Part shown: one piece after another, positions 10,430 to 21,200 of the stretch | Layout of the letters: the number at the start of each line of letters is the position of its first letter | Numbering within the stretch: the stretch's first letter is position 1 | Origin: Reclinomonas americana ATCC 50394 | Lineage: Eukaryota > Jakobida > Jakobea > Jakobida | Assembly (NCBI GenBank): GCA_048213135.1 | Contig: PS015309.1 | Location: 1 to 40,861, forward strand | Length of the DNA stretch: 40,861 nucleotides | Direction of reading: 5' to 3' | Translations under genes and position numbers: made by a program | Notes under the pieces: generated by a model | Seen by the model: only the letters and a program-made list of their open reading frames with translations | Database searches by the model: none | Told to the model about the DNA's origin: nothing

Positions 10430-13400
10430 TCAATTGGCGGTCTTCTCGCTGAGAACAGTGATAATCGCCTGCAACCGCCGCTCGAGTGGCGACGATGGCG
10501 CGAAACCCGGTGCAGCGGCTTGCAGGTGCAGCAGAATGTTCTCGCCCACCGGCTTTACGTGCGGCAGCACCGACTCGTCGGTCGGATCGAAAGCCTGTGC
10601 CGCCTGCAACAGCCACGATAGGCGCAGCTCGCAGTCCGCCGACGTTGCACTGATGAACAGCGCCAACTGCCACGAGAGACAAGTAATCAGCAACCACGGA
10701 TCAAACACACTCTCCCTCCCTCTCCCCTCTCCCCTTGCACTCACCTGTTGCATCAGTGACAGAATGATGCCGGCGGAGAGGCGGGGCCGCGCAGAGGACA
10801 AAACGTTGCGCACATCCAACAACTCGCACGCCTGCACCAGCAAGCGGATATCCTGGTAGCGCAGCACATTGACAAAGGCCTCCTCGTAGTTGCCGGCATC
10901 CAGCAGCGGTCGAATCGACGCCAGGGGCGAGACGGCTTCGGGAGCAGCCGCAGCCGCAGTCGTCGCCGGAGAAGCGCCACCGGCGGCGGCGATCGGCACC
11001 GAAGCCAGTGTGGCCTGCAACTCGGCCACTTGCCCTTGCAGTGAGCGAATGAGGGCGGCTTGCTCCGCAAACTCGCTGCGCGACGGCAGCTGCGACAGCG
11101 ACTGGCGGAACTCGGCCAACCACTCCTCCACTCGCGACTGCATGACACCACCGAGTGCCACGGAAATCTGCTGGAACATGGCGTTGACGACACGCTCAAA
11201 CTGCGGCAGCAGTGTGCTCTCGAGTGCGTTGCGGAACGTGTCGGCAAAGTCCATGGGCTCCGCCGAATGACGCGCCTCCAACTTGGCCATAGCGTGCGAC
11301 AGGCTCTGCTCCAACGGCTCCGTGACTGTACCACGCAGCTGCGCACACACGGCCTCCACCACTCGCGGCACGACACGACCCTTGGTCTGCTGTGAGATTT
11401 GCTCCACAATCACAGCCTCAATGTGCTCCGGCAAATCCTGATTGAGTGTCTCCGCCACCGAGCTGTGCAATCGCTGCAGGCTCTCGTTGATGTGCGCCAT
11501 TCGTTGATCGTGCTGTCGTTGCATCTCCGACCCTACAAGCAACACGGTATGTCAAACAACAACAATGTGACGCACGAGTATGCAAACTAGGAGAGAAAAG
11601 AAAACGCAACGGATCTCGTCGCGGTGTCGAGTCATGACACTCTCCACCGACGACAGCAGTCGCGACTCCAAGCGCGCGAATGCGTCCTCGTCCATTGGCG
11701 ATGGGGCGGACTTTGATATTGCACATGGATGAGAAAATGGAGGGCCCCGCGCAGCACAATGACACGTTCATCTCACCATGCGCTGCGATCCGGTAATCAG
11801 AGGCGATCCGCGGCCGTGCACAGGAGCCATGAATTGCATGTGTCCTGCAGCGTGTGAGCGTTCAGTACCACTGACTCCACACCAGCAACTGTGGAAGCAC
11901 ACTCACCGCCACCGACGCCACCGGCTGGTGTGTTGGCTGGAGTCGCAGAGGCGCGCAGATCGGAGGGCGTGGCGGGCGAGTTCACGGCGGACTGGAAACG
12001 AAGAACGCCCGGCGGGCTTTCCACACCATTGTCGCTGCTGGCAATCGACGAAGCCGACGTGCTGTTCTTGGCCTTTTTCGACAGCAAGGCCTCCAGCTGC
12101 GCAGCATCGATGCCTGGCAGATGGGGGCCTGCTGCTGCACACAAGCAAACAGAAAACCGTGCACTGTCATTCAGCAACACATTTTCTGGCACGCAGCANN
12201 NNNNNNNNNNNNNNNNNNNNNNNNNNNNNNNNNNNNNNNNNNNNNNNNNNNNNNNNNNNNNNNNNNNNNNNNNNNNNNNNNNNNNNNNNNNNNNNNNNNN
12301 NNNNNNNNNNNNNNNNNNNNNNNNNNNNNNNNNNNNNNNNNNNNNNNNNNNNNNNNNNNNNNNNNNNNNNNNNNNNNNNNNNNNNNNNNNNNNNNNNNNN
12401 NNNNNNNNNNNNNNNNNNNNNNNNNNNNNNNNNNNNNNNNNNNNNNNNNNNNNNNNNNNNNNNNNNNNNNNNNNNNNNNNNNNNNNNNNNNNNNNNCAGG
12501 CGACTGCGACATCATGGCAGACACGGCGGCAGAGGCCGCAGCCAGCGTCGCAGTGGGCACATTGGAGGCGGGACGAGGTGGCGGTGGCTTGACTGGATTC
12601 GCTGGCGCATCAGTGAGACCACGGAGGGCGGCTTCCAAATCGGCCATTCTCAACGCCCCGGCTGGTGGCGCTTCCGAAGCAGGTGCTGGCGCTGCTGGTG
12701 CGGGTGCCGCTGCTGGTGCTGCTGGTGCTGGTGCTGCTGGTGCTGCTGGTGCTGGTGCTGCTGGTGCTGCTGGTGCTGGTGCTGCTGGTGCTGGTGCTGC
12801 GCTCACTGTCGCGGGCGCTGGAGATTCTGGAGTGTCACACACAAATCGAGCATGAACATCAGGGCACGGACATGGCAGAGCGAGCAAAACAAAGAAAATC
12901 TCACCTGCACCAACGCCATCGTCGGCCGGCATGCATTGATGCGGCGCAAACATGTACACCTGCACCAACAGAAACAGACGGTAAACAATCACATTCATGT
13001 TGATGGTCGCCTTCTTTTCACTCTGTGCGGTGCGCGACGTACCTGAATCACGTCCGTGTTGACAGCATACAAGCACACTTGTGTGTTGTCGGGGTAGGCC
13101 TCCAGCCGCGCCACGCACGAAAGAATGGAGGTCTTCGTGGAGAACTGGCACAGGTGCCGCAAGACTGCACTCGACAAGCAACATTGAGTGATTCGTCAAT
13201 CGCACTTCCAGCCACTGCACTCCACTCCACCGACTTACCTCGGCTCCACGCGCCAACGTCGTTCTCGACTTGCGGAATTTGGTAGTTCACGACATAGAGC
13301 TCCTGACCCTTGATGTCGGCCACAAACAGGAACGGGGCGCTCGTGCAAGCGCACACGCGGTTGAGGAACTCGGTGGAGCTGGCACCGCCAAACCGCGCCG

Positions 13401-14514
13401 TCTGCACGCACTCCAGCGCACAAGGTGCATTCGGTCCCGGAGCCAATCGCCGCAACCGCCACACGCGCAACTCCACGTTGCGCTTGTCTCCCGTGACGAA
13501 CACATCGGGTGCCAAGAAATGCACCGAGAACAATCCGTCGTTCTTCGAGGAGATCGTGTCGGCCAGTCTGGCATACGAAGGCGCCTCGAACACGGTCACG
13601 TTGGCGTTCGAGTCGCCGCCCACCAGCAGACCACCGTCGGGCGACCACTCGAGAGCCACCACATTCTGCTCCACGACGTGAGCACAGCGGGGGTGACTAC
13701 AATTCACAAAGCAGGAAAACAAAACACACCGATGCAAACGTATGAATGCGGCGCTTGGTCACATCGTCCAGCACATTGTCACGACCGCGGTCGCCCAGCG
13801 TGCTCAGCCGCACCTCGTGCAGCGTGTGCTGGAAGTCGCAGCACACCAAGATATCGCTGTCGAGCGGATGCAACGCAAAGCGCGTCAGTGGCGCCGAACC
13901 ACCACGCAAGGTGCACATCAGACGACCACTGCCAAGCACATCATCATGATCAGTCAAGGACCAGCAAAAACCACGTCCGCGCTGCATGAAACAAACGACG
14001 CAACCCCAGTGCAGCGCTGACATTCGCCACCTCGATCACCTCGTGCACCGCCACCACACCACTGGCATCAATGGTCACCACGTACGCCACCATGAGCGAA
14101 TTCCGCGGTGCCGCCGCCACAATCTGCAAATCAATGATTGCCGCCTCACGATCGGCCAGCAACGTCTTTTGCGCTGTTCGCTTGTGCAGCACACGAATGC
14201 GGTTCTCTACATCACGAGTGTGAGTGGCTCCACTGCTGTCGGGTGGCGCGCGCACAGAGACAACTCAACTCTTGACCACGTAGCAAATGAAGTGTTCGGA
14301 GACGGCCACAATCTCGCCGAAAAAGTAGTTGGCTTCGGTGGAGGCGACTGCCACAGCGCGGGAGACCAGCTCAGGCAGTGCACTTCCACTGTCGGACGAG
14401 GAGAGCAGTGCGTGGCGACGCGGGATCTCACACGCCACCGACGACAGTGGAACACCGGCATACCGCGCCTCGACCGCGCTTCCTTCTCCTTCACTTCTGC
14501 GGTGCGCGAGAAGG
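10430..14514 (-). CDS. EDC4: EDC4/Ge-1 homologue, mRNA decapping scaffold (5' exon not located; internal gap)
   Basis: Located exons: 14496-14270, 14206-14005, 13928-13730, 13665-13239, 13164-13043, 12959-12905, 12826 into the gap, 12128-11907, 11844-11777, 11710-11611, 11532-10745 and 10666-10430; phases agree throughout. The N-terminal part is the Ge-1 WD40 domain (NRIRVLHKRT, VAYVVTIDASGVVAVHEV, LEWSPDGGLLVGG, FLFVADIKGQELYVV, then KTSILSCVARLEAY and CLYAVNTDVIQ). A long Ala/Pro linker follows, then helical segments and the Ge-1 C-terminal domain (LLDAGNYEEAFVNVLRYQDI, LLVQACELLDV, LSAGIILSLMQQ). In animals and plants (EDC4, VARICOSE) this protein scaffolds DCP1-DCP2 in P-bodies. The acceptor at 14497 needs an upstream exon ending in phase 2. 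A very short one starting near 14650 would work (MHTCV-type start, donor GTGCGAG), but this is a guess. Confidence 0.9.
12199..12496. other. Assembly gap (298 N) inside the EDC4 linker
   Basis: A run of N falls within or just beside the Ala/Pro-rich linker of the EDC4 gene. Sequence flanking it on the right is repetitive Ala/Pro coding, so the gap may hide more of the same. The donor of the exon on its left edge cannot be placed. Confidence 0.99.
12680..12800. repeat. GGTGCT-type low-complexity array coding an Ala/Pro linker
   Basis: Imperfect repetition of GCTGGTGCTGGTGCTG on the + strand. On the coding (-) strand it reads as alternating Ala-Pro blocks of the EDC4 linker. It lies next to a sequencing gap, consistent with assembly difficulty. 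Confidence 0.85.
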
Positions 14515-14802
14515 CAAAGACAAGGGGGAAAGAGAGAGAGAGGGAGAGTGAGTGAGAGCGAGGGGAGAGAGAGAGCGAGGGCGCGGTGGACATGCGCTTC
14601 ATTTCCGCGCCCACGCGCGCTCACACACACTCTCTCGCACACACAGGTGTGCATGTCGAGCGCAGGTCAAGTGTATGCATAGAGAGTGTGCATGTGTGGT
14701 GGGGTGGAACGCAACGATGAAGCCATGCGGATGAATGACGAACTTGCAAGGTGGGGGACAAGTCAGAGTCCTGTGCGCGAGCGGCTTCATCGTCAACTTT
14801 GC
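14497..14802. other. Divergent EDC4 / CLPTM1 upstream region, GA-rich
   Basis: The region holds the unplaced first exon and intron of EDC4 (- strand) and the promoter of the CLPTM1 gene (+ strand). Around 14530-14580 it is nearly pure GA/CT (GAGAGAGAGAGG-like), which would be a very long pyrimidine tract just upstream of the EDC4 acceptor at 14497. Confidence 0.5.
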
Positions 14803-17577
14803 ATGTCAGGCGCTGGTGCAGTTGCTGCTGTTGCAGCTGGTGGTGGTGGTGCCAATGCGGCTGCCGCACCCGCAGTCAGCCCACTGAAGAAGATCCTTAT
14901 CCAGGCAGTGGTGCGTCTCTCACACACTGTCGCTCTTTCTCCACCACACACTCACCCTCGCACTTTGCACAACCACACCAGGTGATGATTGTCATGTACT
15001 TTGTGTTCCGCAACCTCTCAAAGCACGTGATGCCGTCGGTGCCGACGGTGGCGCCTGTCGACGACAATGCATCGCCGCTGTCGGGATTGATTCCCGTGCG
15101 CGTCGTCTCCGCCGATCGGCCCCTCCTAGTCACCACGCAAGCTGTCGACACTGATGATGATGATGGAGGCGGAGGGGGAGGAGGAGGAGGAGTAGTGGCG
15201 GAGAGTCACGTGCAGTTGCCGCCTGTGCCGCGACAGGGCATCAGTGCCAAGGCGCTGCGCAGTGTGCGGCCGCAGTGGGCGCCGTCGCAAAAGATGGTGT
15301 GCCGCGCACGGTGTTTCCTGTGTGTATGTGTGTATTAGGGTGTGCGCTTACATTGCGTGGGGTAGACGGTGCGAGTGTTCTTGTCGGTGGAGGAGGAGTT
15401 GTCGGACTTTTCCGAGCCGGCATGGGAGGTGGCGGGCTTGCGCATGTCGGCTGAGGATACGACAGTGTATGCACACAACATGACGCTGCCGGCGTCGCTG
15501 GTGCAGCACCTGATCGCCAACGGGACGGTGTATGCGCATGCCTTTGCGACTGCGCCTGGCGCGGAGATCAACCCGCGATCAGTCAACTTCAAGCCGTCGC
15601 TGTCGTACGGAATCGTCGTTCGTTGAGTTTCTCGCTCGCCTCCTCTTCTTCATCATCATCTTCTTCTTCTTCCTCTTCATGCACGTGGTGTGTGCTCACA
15701 TGGCAGCCACTCGACAGCGCTGAACCACTTTGAGGTGGTCAAGGCGAAACCCAAGACCCGCAACTTGCTGTTCGACGAGGCAACGCCGTCGGACGACACG
15801 ACGGCGACGCAAGACGTCGCCACAGTGGACACGGACGCAGAGTTCGAGGTGGATGTGCATGGCGAGCCACTGCCACCACCGCAGCAGTGGGTTTCGGTGT
15901 TCCATCCTATCATGGACCTGCAAATGATGGCCTCGCCGCTGACCATTGCACTCGCCGATCTCCCTCCGAACGCGCTGCGTCGTTGCGTCCCTTTTCACCT
16001 GTGTGATAATGCTACTTATTTACCCACACGTGGACGAACACAGAAATCACCTTTACCTCCAAGGGTAAGTACTACCCGCCGTTCTTCATCAACAACTTCT
16101 GGACCATGTCGGAGCAGAACATTCCGGTCAACGCCACCGTGGAGGAGCTGCCGCTGAACATGTCTTTCTCATTCACCACGGTGACCAAGTGGATGTTTAC
16201 GAATCAGATGGAGAACTCGCTGTCGATGCAGGAGAATCTCACCGCCATGTCCTCGAAAGACAAGGACGAGTACAAGGTGTGTGTGCATTGTGCGCTCTCC
16301 TCATCATCTCGCCTATGCGCCTCGCCAACCAGCACGGTGTGACAGCGCATTCTGTTGGAGACGAATCCGTGGTTGCTCGGTGTGACCGTGGTGGTCTCGA
16401 TTTTGCACATGGTCTTTGACTTTTTGGCGTTCAAGAACGGTGTGTGCACTGTGCATCCTTTGTCTCTCTTTGCTTCTTGACTCACTGGATAGGGTGGCAG
16501 ACATCATGTTCTGGAAGGACCGCAAGAGTCTGGAGGGGCTGTCGATACGCACTGTGCTGCTCAACGCCTTTTGCCAATTCGTCATCTTCCTGTACCTGCT
16601 CGACAACGAGACCTCACTGCTGATTCTGGCCTCGGCCGGCATCGGCGTTTTAATTGATGGGTGGAAGATCACCAAGGCCTGTAACGTGTCGGTACGGTGG
16701 GTGCTGGGTGGACGCATCCCAGTGCCGTCGTTCCGCGCCAAGGAGTCGTACGAAGACTCGGATACCGATAGGTTCGACAAGGAGGCCATGCGCAAGCTCG
16801 GCTATGTGCTGGCCATTCTGCTGTTCGGCTACAGCATCTACTCGGTGTTCACGAACGAATTCAAGGGCTGGTACTCGTTCGTGTTGTCGACTACTGTCGG
16901 CGCCATTTACGCGTTTGGTGAGTCCCTGTCTGTGAACCAGCTGCGAAACCTCTGTGTTACCAACAATCAATCCATGTCGCAGGCTTCGTGATGATGACAC
17001 CGCAGATCTGGATCAACTACCGCACCAAATCGGTGGCACACATGCCGTGGCGTACGCTGACATACAAGGCACTCAACACGTTTGTCGACGATCTCTTCGC
17101 GTTCATCATCAAGATGCCGACGCTGCATCGACTCAGTTGCTTCCGTGACGGTGTGCTGCGGTTCCTTGTCTGTTTTTTGTGCATACACGCTCACGAGTCA
17201 CTCACCGGGGCCACTCGTGACCACCAGACATTGTGTTCTTTATTCTCATGTGGCAGCGCTGGATCTACCGAGGTTTGTCGCAGTGTGTGTGTGTGTGGTG
17301 AAATTTGGAGCAGCAGAGTGGTGAATTGGTGATTGTGCGTGCAGTGGACCCGAAGCGTGCCAACGAATACGGACAGCGTCTCATTGACGAACAGGCGGTG
17401 GTACCAGCAGGCGGCGATGCAGCCTCTGCCGACCAACAACAACCGGTGCAACAGGAACCGGCCAGCCCGTCGTCTGCTGCAGGTGCGATTGCGGAGAAGG
17501 TCACATCCAGTCAGCAGCAGCAGAAGCCAAAGGACAAGGGTCAGCGCGGAGAGCAGTCAGTGAGACAACGCAAGTAA
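14803..17577 (+). CDS. CLPTM1: CLPTM1-family multi-pass membrane protein, 710 aa
   Basis: Exons 14803-14910, 14982-15296, 15366-15621, 15718-15981, 16044-16276, 16346-16439, 16501-16917, 16983-17150, 17228-17272 and 17345-17577 total 2133 nt in frame. Family landmarks run in order: an N-terminal helix after KKILIQAV, the lumenal beta domain (VYAHAFATAPGAE, PPFFINNFWTMSEQNIPVN, VEELPLNMSFSF), then ETNPWLLGVTVVVSILHMVF, FLAFKNDIMFWKDRKSLEGL, GVLIDGWKITKA, GFVMMTPQIWINYRTKSVAH, MPWRTLTYKALNTFVDDLFA, FRDDIVFFILMWQRWIYRVD and RANEYG. The C-terminus is Gln-rich and basic. CLPTM1 relatives are ER proteins: CLPTM1 affects receptor trafficking and CLPTM1L is reported as a GPI-precursor scramblase, so a lipid role is possible here. 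The start at 14803 (MSGAGAVAAV) is the last ATG before the conserved helix. Introns at 15622 and 15982 start GTTGAG and GTTGCG. Confidence 0.95.
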
Positions 17578-17681
17578 GCCGTGACGTAGTTTCGTTTAGA
17601 GAGTGTGCCGGAAAGGAAAAGAGAATCATCATCATCATTACAACACACATTCATTGCTAGTCCACAAGAAAAAAACATTAG

Positions 17682-18276
17682 TTATTGCACACGTGCATTC
17701 GCGTGAGCGGCAAGCATCTGCTCCATCATTAACCGCGTCTCCTGGAGCAACCGCTGTTGCTCACGTAATGCCTCCTCCACCTGCCGCCTCTGCTGCACAA
17801 GTTCGGCCGCTTGTCGCGTCAGCTCCTCACGTTGTGTGCGCATCTCCTCACGCTGCACTCTCAACTCCTCCTCCTGACGCTGCCGCTCCGCCCGCGCCTC
17901 GGCCGCCTCGGTGCGCAGTTGCTTGATCTCCACGTCCTGCTCGCGCATCGCTTGCACAATGATGGTGGTCATGCGACTGTAGTCGACGAGCTTGTAGAAC
18001 GAGCCGTCGCGCTTGTTGGCGCGCAATATGAGTTCCGGGAACTCCATTTCGACCTCCTGAGCAACAAAGCCGAGATCAAGGCCCTTGTAGCCGTCTTTCT
18101 CGGCCTCGCTGTTCCAGCGATAGCGCACACTGCGTAGGCCGAGCAGGCGATCGCGCACCGGTTCCATCGGCACAATGTCCTCTTTCTGTGCGCGTAGCGA
18201 ACACAGCACAAGAAAATGAGTGCATTATAGCAGCAATCGAGGCGAAACACAGATGGCGAACCAGTCTCATATCCGA
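17682..18276 (-). other. S74 autoprocessing chaperone domain and trimeric coiled-coil tail
   Basis: The exon 18342-18262 ends SDMRL and the next (18185-17682) begins KEDIVPM, giving SDMRLKEDI after splicing. In this family the Ser and the Lys five residues later form the self-cleavage dyad (as in endosialidases and MYRF). Further family motifs are LRSVRYRWN, LGFVAQEVEMEFPELI and LVDYSRMTTIIVQAMREQ. The last about 85 residues are an uninterrupted E/R/Q heptad helix, longer than in many relatives. Confidence 0.9.
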
Positions 18277-21200
18277 CGGCGCGCCGAGTTGGATCGGGAA
18301 ATCAGTGCACGAGGATGTGATCCAACGCGGAGAGGTGCCACTCTGTAGCAGTGCATGGACATGAACAAAGGTGATGGATTGACGTGCGAGGGAAACGGCA
18401 CGCAACTGCGTACAGAAGATTGTACGACGCATTGCATCCGGGATTCGCCGATAGCACGTACAGACCGTTGCGGAAGAAGACCGTATTGACTGTGCACAAC
18501 GAGGGGTGAGGCACGAATACGGTAGCTGGCGACAGTACGTTGCCAGTGCACTCAACTAGTTGCGGCGCCCGTGAATGTGCTGGTGGTCGTCACGCTCAGC
18601 GACGTGCCGACAGAGACCGAGGTGGCGACCGTCAGCGACGAGTTTAGCGTTGTCGCGTTGGTCACTGTGAGAGTGTCGCCAACGGAGACAGCGCCGCCGA
18701 CAGTGAGACTGGAGGTACCGAGGATGCTGACATTGCCGCGCAGGTTGATGATTGGCGAAAACACAGTGGTTGAACTGAGCGCGCCAATGTTGCCGATGCG
18801 CACATTGAAGGAGCTGGTGTTGGTACCGAGGTTCACGTTGGCGTTGCCACCTTCGCCCGCCAACAGTGACCTGTGCGACAGCACAGAGCCAGTCAGTTGC
18901 CATACACACACTCTCACACTCGTCCCGCAAACATGGTGAACGCACAGATCGCCGCCGTTTGCCGCGTTGCCGTCACCGGCTTTCAGTTCGACATTCATGC
19001 CACTGACACCGGTGCTGGAGGCAGCGTAGCCTCGAATGCTGAACACGCCGGTGAAGTTTGGCACGCCCAGAATAATGTACTTGTTGGAGGGGTCTCCGCG
19101 ATCTAGTGACCAAATAAATGTGTGTGAGAGGCCAGCAGAGGAACAATTCTGTGTGGTCGGTCGCGCGGACGCAACTGGCATCGATGTAGATGCGGAGTGC
19201 AATGTCAAACGTGAGCTCAATGTCGGAGCGCACGATATTCGTACGCACGCCACCGACAGCATACTGCGCGGACATTGCGTCAGTTGGGCACAGCACGGAA
19301 CGTGGAGGAAGGACACACTGTCGAAAACGCAACTGTCTCGCCAGAGGTGGTGAGACCGCCATTGATCTGTGCTGACTGCTCGCACAGCAGCTGTGCGAGT
19401 AAACAAGGCATACTCAGTCTCACTAATAACCATGTGTGTGCATGAGAAAAAAACGCACAAGATTGCGAATGGCAGTCGACGTGCCGATACCGGGACTGCC
19501 GACAACGACGCCGGTGGAGGCACCGCCGAGAAGCAGAGTCTGTCGACAAGGTGAGTATGACGGCGCGAAAGAAACAGGGCGGAGAGGAATACGGCAGACA
19601 AGACTCACCGACGCCGTGTCGAGCGTAATGGTGGATGCGCTCTTCAGCAACACACTGGACGCCGTGCTTTGGATTTGCACGGCGTTCGCCACGGTGGCAG
19701 TCAACGACACCATGGTGAACACAGACAAGCCACTCTCGATGGTGATCTGCAATGCCGGTCAGTAACTGGCGTGCGTGTGTGCCACAAATGAAACGAAAAC
19801 TCGCTCGTACCGAGCCGCGAGTGGACCCAGTAGGGCCGGTTGATAGCACTAGATCGCCACCGGTGACGGCTCCCGCGCCAGCGTCGTGAATGGCGCTCTC
19901 AATACGAAGCAGCGGTGGGGATGTTGGCGCCGCCATACGATACACCGACGTGTGTCGGATAGTGGTCGTGGTGTCTGAAGCAGCAGCACACCACCGCATG
20001 TCATTTTCGTCGTCCAAACGGGTAGCACACACCGACTTTGTACTCGCATACCTTGACGACCAACGCGGAAGACATTGTCGATACCGCGCACAGGACTCGT
20101 GGTGGACAGCTCCAGCGGCGAATTCCACTGCGTGAGAGAGAGAGTGTGTAAGTCACCAGTGAAACGAGATGCCGTGGCACTGATCCCACACTTGCGCACC
20201 ACCACATTCGAAGCCGTGACAGTCACAGGCGCAGCACTGTTGCCGATGCTGAGGCTGGCAGTCTGTGTGACACCCATGATGACGGCGCCATTACCGCTGC
20301 TGCCGGAGCCGCCACGCAGGACTCTGCATAAGCACGCCGTGAGTGATTCAAATCATAGTGTGGCTTGATGAGCACCTCCGCGCCACTCACAAGTCGCCAC
20401 CGGCGCCGCCTGTCGTCTGCTGGCCCTGCATCACAAACGGACTCGGCGATCCGGCAATATCCGACGGCGACAACGTGAGGGTCGTTGTCGGTGTGCCGAG
20501 ATCGTAGCCAAAGAAGAAGCGCCCAGCCGTGGCAATGATGCTCACAGTCGTCGCACTGAAGATGGTGGTGGTCTTCAGCTGAGTCGTCAGGGTCATGTCC
20601 TGCTGCACGGTCAACTGCACACGAGGAGCGAGAATCCTCCGACGTGAGAAGAGCAACCCGGTGAGGCGTGCGGGGACTGCAATAACGACAAACCGGTCCC
20701 TGGATGGTGGTGGGCTTGCCGGTCGCAGCAATGGTGATGCCGGTGAGCGACGCGTCGAGTGTGCCGATGGTGATTTGCGTGGCATCCAGTCTCAGAGTGT
20801 TACCAGTGATGCTTACTGTCTTGGCGTCCACCGAGATCTGTCCGCCACCACCAGGGCACCACGATGAGCTGACCGGGAGGGGGCACAAAAATGAATGGAT
20901 TGCGTGCAGACGCACCAAATCGGTGGTTCGTGTGGACGAGCCGAGGTACAGATTACGGCTGGTGCCTTGACCAGGGGCGATGCGAAGCGCAATGGCAGGC
21001 AATCTGCGAGGCCATGAAGCACAATACAAGGCGCCAATCAGTGCGGAATCAGAAGAAATGAGAGCAACGCCCCAGACGCACGCTACAGCGTTGTCAATGG
21101 TAAACAGATTGACTAGCGAGGTGGAGCTCGGAGTCCCCTGCAGCCGCACAGTGTCGACGGGTGCCGCAATGCCACCAATGACGGTGGCGGCTCCACCGAT

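Noticed and set aside
11778-13046. Long open frames on the + strand opposite EDC4
   Set aside because: They run through the N gap and are antisense shadows of a GC-rich gene with clear homology on the - strand.
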